From Epiperipatus broadwayi (lineage: Eukaryota > Onychophora > Udeonychophora > Euonychophora > Peripatidae), in assembly GCA_028023455.1 (NCBI GenBank), contig JAQFVV010006310.1:372001-436000 (forward strand): a stretch of 64,000 nt of DNA, written 5' to 3'. Shown here piece by piece: positions 24,701-37,630 of the stretch. A program made the translations under genes and the position numbers. Numbering within the stretch: the first letter of the stretch is position 1; each line of letters begins with the position of its first letter. Under the pieces are notes generated by a model. It was not told where the DNA came from. It did not search any database and saw only the letters and a list, made by a program, of their open reading frames with translations.

Positions 24701-24707
24701 TAATATA

Positions 24708-24832
24708 CTGGGTGAACTAAAATTAGGTAGACAGTAAATGATAACATTTTATTGTATTGGTAAATCTAATTGTATATGTAATCTCAAAATAAGTGTTATC
24801 ATTTATTGTCCACCTACTTTTGGTTTAACCTG
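24708..24832. mobile_element. short mariner/Tc1-like MITE flanked by TA
   Basis: The left end CTGGGTGAACTAAAATTAGG and the right end, read inverted as CAGGTTAAACCAAAAGTAGG, continue into GACAGTAAATGATAACA and GACAATAAATGATAACA, giving a TIR of about 40 bp. TA lies directly outside at 24706-24707 and 24833-24834. A TA target and a terminus of this type fit the Tc1/mariner superfamily. At 125 bp the element has no coding room. Confidence 0.75.
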
Positions 24833-25362
24833 TATATATGTATTATAAAAATATACACATGAAGCAATGAATAAATTGAATTCAATCTCTGGGGTAAACT
24901 GTTACAAAATATCTTTGAACTATTATCATACTTTTCATAAGTTGTACTAATATCTTTGAATTAGTGTCCCATTAAGATGGCAAGCAATGAGATAACTTTA
25001 ATATTGTGTGGATTTGATTCAATCGTTGTTTTTATGAGACAAGTATATAATATTGCAAAAAATTATCAGAGCAGGAATTTTGGAATTAGTATTACTTTAT
25101 AACATTCAATGACCAGCTAGAATAAGTAAAATGCTGTATTTAATTTTGCCATTTTTATGAAAAAAAGTTAGTATAATAAATACTTGACTTTTTTTTTTAA
25201 TTAGAAACATGTAGAATATTATATATATGAAAATATGGTTCTTACGTATTATTCCTGCAACATAGAAGAGATGGTACACCTTTTCACATCCGCCATAAAT
25301 GTGTTACCTTGTGATCACGTCAAATACACCCTGTGATCTGTATTCTGATCTTGTTCAATAAT

Positions 25363-25510
25363 GTGTTTTTTGTTTTTTTTTGTATGATAATTTTACACTC
25401 AGTTATTATCCAGATTTTGTTGTGACAAGATCTTTAGTGCTATCAATTGCATTTTTAAAACTATTTTTTATTTATTTGTATTCGTAGTTTTGATTCAATG
25501 ATTTTTACTT
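25363..25510 (+). repeat. direct repeat, copy 1
   Basis: The segment from a G/T-rich run through GATAATTTTACACTC and GTGCTATCAATTGCATTTTT to TTGATTCAATGATTTTTACT is repeated at 25895-26040. Confidence 0.8.
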
Positions 25511-25894
25511 GCTACTGAAATGAATGCTGTTTATATTTTCAACAAAACAAAATTGGAGGCCCTAACAAAATCGATGAGAGCTTTTCAAAACCAAGTTGGA
25601 TAAATTTTTCCGAACAGTGGTTATTTGGTGGCTTGTTCAGGGAGACCGATGAGTGTTTTATCATGACAATTAATGATTGAACAAAGGTAATTCTTATGGA
25701 AACTGCCAAACAAAACATGGAAGAGGGATCAATGATTTATTCCGTTTTTTGGAAGATCTATAAAAGTGCTGAATTATGAAGTGCCGATTACGACCATTTT
25801 CATTTGAATTACAAATATAATCACGTGTTAAGTAAGTGTGCATTTTGGGGGGAAAATTTATATACTTTAAAATAATTGATTGTTTCATTGTGAC

Positions 25895-26040
25895 GTGTTT
25901 TTTTTTTTTTTTTTTGCTGATAATTTTACACTCTCACTTATTGTCCGGATTTTGTTCTGTCTTTAGTGCTGTCAATTGCATTTTTAAAATTATTTTTTAC
26001 TTCATTTGTATTCGTAGTTTTGATTCAATGATTTTTACTT
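25895..26040 (+). repeat. direct repeat, copy 2
   Basis: This is the partner of 25363-25510, with small gaps. A second landmark pair, TTAAGTAAGTGTGCATTTTG at about 25829 and TTAAGTAAGTGTTCATTTTG at about 26059, shows that the copied unit extends beyond this block. Confidence 0.8.
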
Positions 26041-26243
26041 TCACAAATACAATCACATTAAGTAAGTGTTCATTTTGGAAAAAATAAAATTTTATATTTA
26101 GTCTCCATTTTTCGGAAAAAAGTTTATCCACTTAAAATAAAGTAGAACCGGAAAATTGATTATTTTATTATGACAATTCTTGTTATATATTACACGATAA
26201 TTACCGTATGTCTATATTATAGTTTTTTGATAGTATTTTAGAC

Positions 26244-26717
26244 TAGGGCTGGGCAATTAATTGTTTTGGCTCAGGGGCCGCAGAGGTTGGCGGAGGGCCG
26301 CAGGGGGCCACATTGTGGAAGCAAAGGTTAGCGGAAGGCTGCACCTTTTTTCATGATACAATAAACACACTGCTTTATTCCCTGTATTACCAAAGAAATA
26401 TTTGTTCATCTATTCTTCATTAAACACACGACATTCATCACCGATTTTACATTTTTTCAGAGGGTTCATGGTTTCACTAAAGTTGGAAATGTATATATTT
26501 GCTCATGCAAAGATAAAATTGAAATTAACCAGTTCAACTTGAAAAGCATTGCACATCATATCTACACTGTGCATGTGTATTGACGTGACCATCCTAGTGG
26601 AAAATACGAGACAAATCTTCGGTTGCACACAGGAAGGAAATCTCAGTTCAAGGTGGATTTTTCTGATTGTCTTGGCGGGCCGCATGTAGCCCTTGAGCCG
26701 CTATTTGCCCATCCCTG
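26244..26717. mobile_element. non-autonomous hAT transposon (474 bp) with perfect 8-bp TSD
   Basis: The left end TAGGGCTGGGCAAT and the right end TTGCCCATCCCTG are inverted counterparts of the widespread hAT terminus CAGGGRTGGGCAA. Identical TTTTAGAC flanks lie at 26236-26243 and 26718-26725. Subterminal sequence is GC-rich (GGGCCGCAG and GCGGGCCGCATG), as in many hAT elements whose ends contain GGCCGC blocks. A minus-strand frame of 60 codons (26503-26685) is not a transposase I recognise, so I treat the element as non-autonomous. Confidence 0.9.
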
Positions 26718-27031
26718 TTTTAGACTATTTTTGCAATTTAGTGATTGTTTTGATCGTATTTAAAGTAACATTTAGGAATTGCATAATTGGCTTGCCATAT
26801 TTTTGTATGGCAAATCAATATTTTTACTGTTGTTAAAAATGTACTTTTTAAGATCAAATTTTTTGGTGAAATTCATATTTTTAGTATTGCTAGAAATTAA
26901 TATTCTACATCATATTTTTATATATTACATGGTAAGTACTGAATGGGTATATTTTCGTGTTTTTTGGTACTATTTTAGAATATTTTTGTAATTTAGTAAT
27001 TGTTTTAGTCTTAGATCTGCAACAAGTATTA

Positions 27032-27232
27032 GACTTGCAGAGCCTTTTCACATACATATTCAGGCTGCCAATAACTTTATAAATCTTGCAAAAATATCAT
27101 GTACACGTCCGTTTTGACGAATGTATCATTTTAAGTTTGTAGAAGATCAAAGTGTACACATTATTTTGATCAGATCAAAAGATTAGAAAGTTGTCATCGG
27201 ATTGAGACGAATGTGAAAAGGCACTGCAGGTC
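27032..27232. mobile_element. 201-bp MITE with about 25-bp TIR, flanked by TA
   Basis: The left end GACTTGCAGAGCCTTTTCAC and the inverted right end GACCTGCAGTGCCTTTTCAC continue into ATACAT and ATTCGT. TA flanks both sides at 27030-27031 and 27233-27234. The TA target hints at Tc1/mariner or a related group, but TAG could instead belong to the TIR. No coding is present. Confidence 0.7.
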
Positions 27233-27239
27233 TACTACA

Positions 27240-28350
27240 TAGGTACTTAAAATATTATAAAGATGTAATCATTAAAAGGAAGCTACATGGACCACATGCC
27301 ATTGATAGGTGTGTGTGTGTAGACACAAATAAAGCAAATAGATACTGTTCTGGCATTTTTTTCATTTTTAAGATCTTTATTATTATAAGAGTAAACTTTT
27401 AAAATATTTTACTAAAAAAGTACATGAATTGTTTTCTTATTAAACTTAGGTTTTTTTTAATATATATATATTCTATAAATAAATAATGTAACTTGATGTA
27501 AGATCAGTTTATATTCGACTAATCTGAAAAAACAAAAGACTAAATGTTATCATGCTATGGAATAAATTATTGGTTTATTTTCTCACTAAAAAAATACTGT
27601 TAAAAAATGTATTTAATTATTCTTAAAAATAAACAGGAAAGGTAAAATTGACTCCAATTTTTGACACTCTTAAAAAGAAATAGATAAAAATAGTTTCAGT
27701 TTCAAATCCATTTAACATGTTTATCTCTATAATTAAAATCCATATTTTGCATTTCAATCTGTAGCAATTGTCTCCCCTCCCCTCCTTTTTAAAATGAAAC
27801 AAAAAATCTAATTTATGTATAATTATTTCTTTGCCATATTCACATGCAGTATATTATTCTATCTCTCTACTTATGTTTCACCATATCCTATGGTCTTTTT
27901 CAAGGTTTAATTGAAATTGAGCTATAAGTAATTTTTTTATCTTGTCATTCAAAGACAAGATCTTACTTATTATTTTCAATGGTGTAGTATTTGAATGACT
28001 GCTAGAATTAGCTTTTAACTTAATTTTAAATAAATTTTGAAAAAGGCCATGGGGAATAGTCAAAAGTTAAATGGAAATGTAGAATAATATATTGCATATG
28101 TTGTTAGAAAAGAAAATGATTCATAAAATTAAATAAGATTTATAAAAAAAAAATTCAGAATTTATATATTGGAATTAATGAGCCATTGAAAAATAAAACA
28201 GAGGAAACTTACTAAAGTATTGATTTATTAAAATATCAATATTAATTATATATACATACCTATGGTAAATTCTTCCCTATTACTGATTTAAAACAGTTGT
28301 AATTAATTGAAATCTTGTGTTAAAATTTTTTTAGAGCTTCTGATTTAAAA
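27240..28350. other. AT-rich sequence with no recognised feature
   Basis: A short GT run lies near 27310 and TA runs near 27460. Nothing else is recognised. Confidence 0.4.
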
Positions 28351-28351
28351 T

Positions 28352-28440
28352 AGTGGTAGCCCAGTTGACTAAGAGCTAAAGGTTTCTAAAAAAAACTCAA
28401 TCTGGTATATTAACGCTCAACCATTTTGATTTCTAAGCAA
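28352..28440 (+). repeat. possible remnant of a tRNA-derived SINE head
   Basis: GTAGCCCAGTTGACTAAGAG resembles an RNA polymerase III A-box region of a tRNA. The expected B box is not convincing (AAAACTCAATCTGG), so this may be chance. Confidence 0.25.
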
Positions 28441-29400
28441 TAATAATTCCATTGTATTAAAAAAAATTTTTTTAAAAAAGGTTATTGTTCTAAGCATATT
28501 TTTGGTAAGTATGGAATTTCTATCTTCAACTTTTCATTAAACAAATTCCTGTATTTTTTAGTAAAATTATGGAACCACACATTTTTTGAAATTCTTTTAT
28601 AGAATCTCAAATGAAAATTAGTTGAGATAATGCGATACAAATTCACTAATAGAATAATTTTTTTTATCTTTTAAATACAGTAAAAAAAAATTTAAAACAA
28701 GCAAAAAAATAAAATTATATATTTTTTCCTAATATCCAATATTTGTTTTTAATAATATTTAATATTTTAAACTACCATACTGATTAAAATCTAAAAGTAA
28801 TTTTTTTTAAAGCCATTGACTTTTTTAACATTTTAGTATAAAATATAATTATTTAGAAATTTTGCAGTAATCTGCCCATATCTATGATCATTATTCATGT
28901 TTTCATTTCTTCAGTTTGAAAAATTATGAATGAAAAATAAAACTTGAGATTTCATACATGTGAATACATACATTTTATATGCTTGACAATCTGTAGAAAA
29001 ACTATCATGAATTATCTGGCGACCATTTACATCTTGCTTATTCAATCTTATAATTGTTTTATCACTAGTTTTATTATGGCATTGTCTTTTTCATAATGTG
29101 CATTATTCTACTTTTTTAATTGTTTTTGTTGATCGTTTGTATTTTTAAAATTAAATTGCATGTGGGGATATATATGTTAAATATGTATACTATATAAGGT
29201 ATGCTATTGTTCCTTATTTCAATCAGAAGCTAATATATATTTTTTGCATATGTTAAATTCTGAATTGAACAATCAGGCAGTCCATAGTTGGACACATTTT
29301 ATATCAAATTATCAGTTTCACCTTCTAAGTTTCTAGATCTTTAAATATTAACATTAACTACTACTATATTATAAGTATCAAACATTACTTTTTACTCATT
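28441..29400. other. AT-rich sequence with no recognised feature
   Basis: Nothing is recognised beyond A/T runs. Confidence 0.4.
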
Positions 29401-29409
29401 CACACCTGT

Positions 29410-29605
29410 AACTGCTTGGGGCTAAGTCGCCATATTGAATTTTTTAAAATACTGGCCTGAGACACAATTTTCATAATAACTTCAGTTTTAATTATGTTAG
29501 TGCAAAACCAATTATATTGCTAGAAACTAGAAAAACTAAGGAAAACAATAAGCATAAAATAAATAGTATAACTATATAAAAAATAAGAAAAAAAAATTTT
29601 CACAC
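29410..29605 (+). repeat. dispersed about 200-bp repeat, copy 2
   Basis: This is the direct-orientation partner of 13296-13495, beginning AACTGCTTGGGGCTAAGTCG and ending at a TTTTCACAC stretch. Confidence 0.75.
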
Positions 29606-29609
29606 TTAA

Positions 29610-32600
29610 CACACTATTTATCTTAACTATAGAATTATATATATACAGCATATAAAATCATTAAGAAATTTGAGATAATAGAATGTGGATTGAATAAGAT
29701 AATGTGTATTGGTTTGAAATAGATCCATGAGCAAGGAAGATATGAAACAATTTATGTTTTAAAATGTTTATTAAAACAATAACAAATGATATAAATTAAA
29801 GTAACAAAATGGCAAGGATTGTATAACATTAAATATGTGTATTTAATATAGGCAGGCATTTCTACAGTGAATGAGACTATTATCAGTACAGCTATCTCAT
29901 ATTAATATATTACAATAAATGTATATGCGGTTCATAAATCATGCCTAATTATATAACATACCCATCCTATTGTTCTTGGGTTTGCTAAAGTGATCAGTTA
30001 ATAGCCTAGCAGAGATGATGAATACATACAGCTCTAAGGTGGCTGTTATATATATTAATAGTATGAGCAAATAAATATCTGATAACCAAGATTTGGATTT
30101 CAGTCTAAAGCTGAATAACTAATTAATAAGAAAAGAACTGATTACCTTCAGATTTTCATATATATGCTATGGCACTTTATAAAATACTTAAAAATAAGTT
30201 TGCAGTGCGAGTACTTATTCAGGAGCTTTAGCATTCCGTGCTCGGTTTGCCCTGATAGGTTTGCTGCGATTATATATAAGAACATATAAGTTCAGGAACT
30301 CTGATAGGCCTTATAAAAATGGTCTGGACCCTTGTGTTCCAGTTTTAATAAAGATAGCCATACCCAAACTAAAGAATGGGGCGGTATGTTGCCGTGAACC
30401 CATTTGAAAGGTGCAGCAAAACATAAACATATGTATGGGTACTGCATAAAGACACACTCGCAATGCACACAAAACAGACCATATGTATGCGTATAATTAA
30501 TTAGATGCGCCTAAAACAGGTAGCTTCTATGTCAAACTAACTCGATCCAGTTCTTAAACTAGCATTATAATTACGCTAATAAAATGGACTTGTATTATAA
30601 TCTAGCTAAAATCCTGAATCTGCATATATATAGAGAGTCTCAATTAAGGAGGGAAGGTATATTTGATGTGAATTAATAAACATTAGCAAACATACGTTAA
30701 TATCATCTCTCGCCCGTATATCCCTTCTAACTAATAGATATCAAAAGTCATAATATATAAGAAAACGGACTAAGCAAACCTTGTAAAATATAATGCAATT
30801 TATAATATATATATATAACATCATGACAATAACGAGCGCTTAGTGATCGTTTATTATCTAATAATATTTTGAAACAGTGATTACGCCAAGCAGTGTTCTT
30901 AAAAATGTTTAAAGTGGAGATTTTAATTATGTCCGTTGTAAATTAGTTAATTATTTGCTGTTTCGAAAAATGGGCTTATTATAACATATGTATTAAATTT
31001 AAACAGAATAAATGTAAACAAATAGTTAAACAATAAAGTTAGGCATGGCCACAGTTTTTAGAAATTTAAGATAACTGATTGCAGATATTTACAGATTACA
31101 AAAAGTAAAGTCTTTTAATTTATAAAAGAATTCAGGAAAGTTTACAAGGTTAAACTATAAATGATTTTATAGTTACTTAAAAAGTAAATTACAGCTTTTA
31201 AGAAAGTAGATTGACAAGAAATGATTTTACAATATATATAACCCCTCACTCGACACCGATCCTACACATCATATCAGCAAATGTCCAGGGCGCTAATTCT
31301 ATTAATGAATAGAATAAGTTAACAATTATCTATTGCTTTGAATTAATACTGAGACTCTTCTACTTTTGCCTGACTTATAGCTTAGTTCAGTGGAGGGTTA
31401 TAGAAAGTTAAGAATATACAGAATATAAATAAATGAAGGCAGAAATACTATTGATGATTAAAATAAGATGCATGCTTCATTTGTTAATAAACCAAATGAT
31501 AGAAATCAATAAAGTTTTATTTATTCAAACTAATAAACTATAATTTACATTTGATCTCTTCCATCATTTAAATATACTCCCATATTAACCACAATATAAC
31601 TTTAACAGAAAACATGATATTGAATAACTCCACTATCTAATACGTCTTAATATAAATAGCTAAATCAATATTAATTTGGAACTATGAAATCAAATCTCAG
31701 GGAATCTTTAATACGATTTGATTAAAGAAATTCTATTACACAATAACTTATAACTATTGTAATAATAAAAGAATAATAATAATGGAACAGATTGGGTGAT
31801 GTTTCACTGTACTAGCAATTAGATAATGATGGAAATAGGGTACCTTTTAATCTCACATCATTGTCTAAATTATAACTAAAGTGTGCAACCATCTTCATAA
31901 GTTTACCAATTGGTAATGTTTGGATCAAGAGAACAATATTATCAAACTTCAGTATGTTTATTATCAAATTTACAAAGTAATGCATTTATGTTATAATAGA
32001 TATGTAGAATGTGGAAACTAGAATACGAATGCATATAAGAACAACTGGAGACAAAGTTTTAAATAATAAATAAAGCATTTATTTACATTTGCAATTGAAA
32101 TAGATACAATTAGCTCACATTGGGACTATTTATCCCAATTCTTAAATTTTACACATACATTTACTAATTGGGTTTGATATCTCTTTTGTTACACCTTTTA
32201 TCATTTATTGACTAGACGTTTATAAGACATGAATTAACAAATAAAATAATGCCCTCGTATTCTAACTTCAAATATATTTAGTCTGTTAATTAACTCTAAT
32301 ATCTTTTTTTTATTAGCAAACAACACTGGGTAATTAAATATATTATGGGCAGAAGGGGTCACACTATCAATTATTGGGATAAAACAAATTAATAAATTTG
32401 ACTGTCGAGAGAGTAACCTCAATCAAATAATTCCTTCAAATATCTATACTTTTCACGCATTCAAAAATAAAATAAAAAGCATTCTGATGATTTAAGGCTT
32501 GCGGTATATTAATATGATATAATCTAAAATATTTAATTCCTGATGTATAAATTTAATAGTATTATACTTTCATGTCTGCAAGATTATTTGCATTACGTGT

Positions 32601-34500
32601 GTGTCACATCTTATGCTATAATTAAGACAAAATCAATATATTTACATCTTGCTAGTTTATTTATGAATTACTAAATAAGTATTATAATACCCATAATGCC
32701 ATAGACCAACCAAAAATATAACACTATTTCTGCTTTAATATTCCATAAAGAATTTAATCTTACCATTTATTTAACCACCAACTACATTAAATATAGCTAT
32801 GATTCTATGATAACACAAAAATAAATATTCAAGAAAAATTTAAGCACATGAGGAATGAACAAGCTTCTTGGCTAATAAATCTAACGACAAATAATGAATC
32901 CCCACCTAACTTTGAGGTAAACGATTGGTGTGAAACTCAGTCTTACCATCAGAATAGAGGAGATATATACTATTCAACTTCATAAAATATCATTTTTATA
33001 ATACATACATACATACACAATCTAGCAATATACTTCACTCATGGCAAATACTTAGATATTCTAAGGGAGAGAGTTTTCAATCCCAATCAACATAGAACAT
33101 ATCACGAATAACTTTCTTTCTCATAGCTACTCTATACATTGAAAAATAAATACACATACAGATAGGTCACTAATTCCTTTCAATTCTTTTAGCATATGGC
33201 ATTATCCGAAATTAACAGAAAGAAAAACAGTCATAAAACTGAATATTTACTAATTATATGAAATAAATGCTTAAGACAGACACACATACATATAGTATAA
33301 ATAAGAGCATGAAAACAACTTCAAATTATATAATACATGAATATTACGGTAAAGTAAATGGTAAACTGAAAATAAAACTTCGTTTTTGACAAATTATTAG
33401 CTGTTTTAAAATTTTTAAATGACGGTAGTTATTATCAATGAATTTCACCGTTTCTGATAACAATATTTATCTTTCATACATTTATCACTCTCTAAGCCAT
33501 ATATATAAGAAATTCTATTTTAATAATCATTTACCGGCAAATTGCGACTTGCAACACGCTATCCGAGATGTTCTTGAAGTCAAGGAAATAGCATAAATTA
33601 AATAAATAGTAAATGGTAAACCTATCTATCTATCTGGAGCATGTCAATAGCAACAAGCAAAAAAAAAATTATCTCTTAACTTAAAAAAATTCACTTGCAA
33701 AGTTTTTTTTAAGCATAAAGTTTCCTGAACAACGTGAAGACAAGGATGATGATTTCAGATTAGTATGTGTTAGTAAACATGGAGACAAATTCCTATAGGA
33801 TAAACATTCACAATTCAGGTTTAATTCAGCAATCTCAAATGTTCTTAGCAATAGCTAATTGAGTTCATTAATATAGCGCTCGAGTAATAAACTTTTATAA
33901 TAACAGAGATATAGATTGATAGTTTCAGCTATGTATCTGTTTGGTATTGATCATTTAATGAATTCTGGAATTTTTTATTTTATTTAGCAGTAACTTTTGT
34001 AGGCTTCTAAAAAGAAATATTGGCATCCCATAAACTTCATAGGTTGGCCTAAATATAATTATTTTGGTCCGTTGCTAATTAATTATTCACATAAAATCTA
34101 CAATTCCTTAAGCAATAACATTTTTCTTTATAATAAGTCCCCTACGAGAACAAGGAATATATAATATTAATGTCCTTCTACTTGACTTAAATTAGGTATA
34201 CATTAATAAACACTAGTAATTAATTAATTATTTGTAAGCCACACATTCACTTTGTTAATAAATTAATTTATAAACATAATTATCACGGAGTAGTTCAAAT
34301 ATATAGCACAATAAATTATATTCGCCTCCTTCCATTTTAACTTATCTTTTATATAATTAGAAGAGAATTTAAATGTAGATTCTATGGTAGGTTTTGTTAA
34401 GCAGTCCTGCATAAATTTCCTTAAAAGATTATAAAGTTCACACAATTTCCTTAAAAGACTAGAAAGTTCACCCAATTTCATTTTTTCCTTAATAATAATA
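29610..34500. other. long AT-rich stretch; GC-richer patch at about 30190-30430
   Basis: The patch at 30190-30430 contains ordinary mixed sequence with no frame, and I found no relative in the window. Short microsatellites (ACAT near 33000, CTAT near 33620) are present. No gene is recognised. Confidence 0.4.
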
Positions 34501-34504
34501 TAAA

Positions 34505-35056
34505 TAAGCATTTATTTTTATAGCGTCTGTATATAATTGTAATTACAATTATATCGGCCTTTCAAGCCAATTGTGCAAACGCTTTGCGAGTGTTAAATAA
34601 TAAATGAATACCCTCTGGCCAATACAAGATATAGAATTTATGCAGGAATAAAAAGAATCCCTCTTATTCCTACGACTCAAATATTTATATATGAACAAAT
34701 CTGAAGTACTGGAACAGAAGGCGTGACGATAGAACGGTCACTTTAAATTACTATATACAATGTCTGAATGAATGACGCCGATGAAATTTTTTAGAATTTA
34801 CTAAACATCATTCCAACTGAAACTTAATCATATATATAAATAAGCATTTATTTTTATAGCGTCTGTATATAATTGTAATTACATTCATATCGGCCTTTCA
34901 AGCCAATTGTGCAAACGCTTTGCGAGTGTTAAATAATAAATGAATACCCTCTGACCAATACAAGATATAGAATTTATGCAGGAATAAAAAGAATCCCTCT
35001 TATTCCTACGACTCATATATTTATATATGAGCAAATCTGAAGTACTGGAACAGAAG
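34505..35056 (+). repeat. 338-bp-period duplication with a 215-bp shared block
   Basis: The block from ATAAGCATTTATTTTTATAG through GTGCAAACGCTTTGCGAGTG to AGTACTGGAACAGAAG is present at 34505-34720 and 34843-35056 with only a few differences. The spacer 34721-34842 contains TCACTTTAAATTACT and GAATGAATGAC in the same order and spacing as the inner part of the foldback element at 53822-54389, so the spacer is related to that family. Confidence 0.8.
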
Positions 35057-35059
35057 ATA

Positions 35060-36380
35060 TAAGCAAACAAAGTAGATTGAAGTTATCAGCATATAAATAC
35101 ATTTTAAAATGATAGGGTTAATTTAATGTTTAACTGAGTGGAAAAAAATGAAGAAAATATACCTTTTGTTGGCCCGACATCCTTCCTTAAAGCTGTCTGG
35201 TAGCTAGAATTCCAGCACTGAATTTTATAAAGAAAATAATGTTTAAAAATTTACACTTTGAAGTTTAACTGACTTGATTTCTGGAAGAGATTTAAAAAAT
35301 ACACAAAAAAGAAATGGCAGAATAGGAATGAATAATATAATGGATGATATTGAATGAATGACTGAATAGATAATAATCTATTACTATCGCTTAAATACAT
35401 TTCCTTTCCATCAATCAAGAGTTCACCTTATCCTCCAAAGGTTAGCTCCACCCTTTGCATATTCAAGAAATCTTTTTTTGAAAAAAAAAAAATCAATTTG
35501 ATTTTCTAAATGAATTAAACCAAATAAAACAAATATACCTTTTTACACTTTTGAAACAAGTAAATATTAATTAGCTAGTAAAATAAAGTAGTTGATAACA
35601 AAATTTAATTTGTCAAATAATTCACTAATCCAAATATCCATTAATCACTCAAAATATATTTATATTTGTTATTAGAGATATTTGCTATAATTTTAAATGT
35701 TTTATTGTAAAGTGTAAAATTCTATATTGTAATTAAATATGAAAATGAAATTGAGAGATGATACATGCATACACATATGCTGCTATATGAATATTAAATT
35801 ATCCTGACTAACATGACTGATGTGGCTATGGGTTAAACATATTTCACTGATTATACTACTTACACATAGATGGGTGTGCCAATGAATAAACATCATAAAA
35901 CCATCTAAACAAATACCAACCACTATTCTACAAATAAATAAAACAAATTTACATCAACTTAACATGCATATCAACAATTCCTGTAATAATCCACCCCCCT
36001 TTCTTGCATTAAATACTTCATCAAATATAATAATAATAAATGCTTATAAAAATTCCCAACTAACATTCGTAAGCAACTCTCACATATGGTTTTAGACCAT
36101 TAACAAAAAAAAATTTTAAATTTCAGCGCTATTTCGCTTTTTTTTTTTTAGTTAAATGCAGTTATTCACCACTGTCACAGTATGATTTAATTACTTGTGC
36201 CCATTCAGATGGTCATAATATATAAATTTAGGCAAGTTTACACAGTTTTTTTTACAAATGATTTAAATTAAAGAATTTTGAGAAATTATATAGAACGTTC
36301 TTTATAGTATTAAGCTAACTTAGATTATAAATTTATAGATTAGTTTATAGAGCTGCAGTTTTTAAAAGAACATTACTGGT
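35060..36380. other. AT-rich sequence with no recognised feature
   Basis: A short C-run lies near 35990. Nothing else is recognised. Confidence 0.4.
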
Positions 36381-36384
36381 CTTT

Positions 36385-36640
36385 TTGGTAGTGGCTTGAA
36401 TGCAGATACATCGAAGAGTGGCATATTAGTGGCATTTCTCCACAGGATAGATTTATGTTCTCTTCTCATGGCAGGCTGCTGGAAGGTCTCTTCTCCCGGC
36501 GCTGATGGTTCTACCTGTATGCATGCAGGGGTGAATACAAATTGCCATCTCGGGATAGTGGAGAGAGCAAATCTCTTGGCCTAGCCCCCCATGTGACGTG
36601 GGTATTGACTTCACAAAAATTTACAGAAAAAGCTAACCTG
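36385..36640 (+). other. GC-richer island of unknown nature
   Basis: This stretch has a mixed composition and a 62-codon frame (36396-36584). I do not recognise the translation. Its sharp contrast with the flanks suggests an inserted element or a decayed exon. No second copy is in the window. Confidence 0.35.
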
Positions 36641-37460
36641 CAGTAAGAAATCTGCTTTATTTATACATTTTTCAGATTAAAACCAGCTACCCAGATGTTT
36701 AATTTAGAATCCCCCCCCCCTTCTAAATTTTATAGCTCATATGTTTAATTTCCCTGCCAAATTTCGCTAGAGCATTTTGATCTTTTTAATTGCTTAAACT
36801 TTTAATGGTTTTAATTTGGAAAAGTGATTCATTATAATTGTAATGAGTTTGAAAAAAGACACCATTTAGATAATCTTGTCAATTGAAGGTTTAGTTTCTG
36901 GTTTTGTTTCTCATTTATTCGACCAAAATCGAGAATTACTCCAGCCTTTCTTTAATAACAGAACTCTGCAAAATATCACATGCTATTTAAAATGCACATT
37001 CCCTTTAAAATAAAACCAAAACATTATTTAGTGAACATTTAAAATGTACATTCTTTTTAAATAAAACAAATTTTATAGCAAATATTATTTAGTAAAAGAA
37101 ATATAAACGCTGCAATATATGTACATACATTAATATCGCAGTCATTTATACATGCATGTATGTGTGATAATGCCTATATAATTGTGTTAATTCTTATATA
37201 ACTGTGTTGATGTGTATATACATGTACTAGAGGGGTTTAAACCCGGCATAGATGTGGTTGTGAGGAAAAATAGGTAAAACAGTTATGAGGGATGGAATAT
37301 ACTGTTTTAATATATATATATTTTAAATTATAGCTACAAGGTGTTTTTATATAGTATACATACCCACATATTAATACTTTTTTTTAATATGCTTCATAAA
37401 ATGTTTATTCATTAGTTTAGACTTTTTCCAATTTAAGTTTTATTTTTTTAATCAGGTTTT
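36640..37460. other. AT-rich sequence with no recognised feature
   Basis: The stretch holds a C-run near 36711 and TA runs near 37310. Nothing else is recognised. Confidence 0.4.
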
Positions 37461-37462
37461 TA

Positions 37463-37630
37463 TATTTTGAATTTAACTGCTTCTGGTTAATAAGCAGGTG
37501 TCGTGTGCGTCTTCTTTGATTGGTCGAAATGTTTTGTTTTTTTTTACTGACGTAAAAACTATAAGCATGATGTCAACAGAAATACAGGCATTTCATAGAT
37601 CTCTGACGTAGCTTTAAAAATTTGCATTTA
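37463..37630 (-). repeat. MITE-like element with TAACTGCTT end, copy 2
   Basis: The segment matches the element at 14594-14798 in inverse orientation. It starts at TTTAACTGCTT and is clearest where GACGTAAAAACTATAAGCAT and GATGTCAAC at 37550-37576 face their partners at 14696-14720. The second end of this copy was not found, so it may be truncated. Confidence 0.6.

Noticed and set aside
25694-26087. Short frames on both strands (25694-25888 minus, 25836-26087 plus).
   Set aside because: They fall in a T-rich direct repeat, and the second copy of the repeat does not keep the frame.
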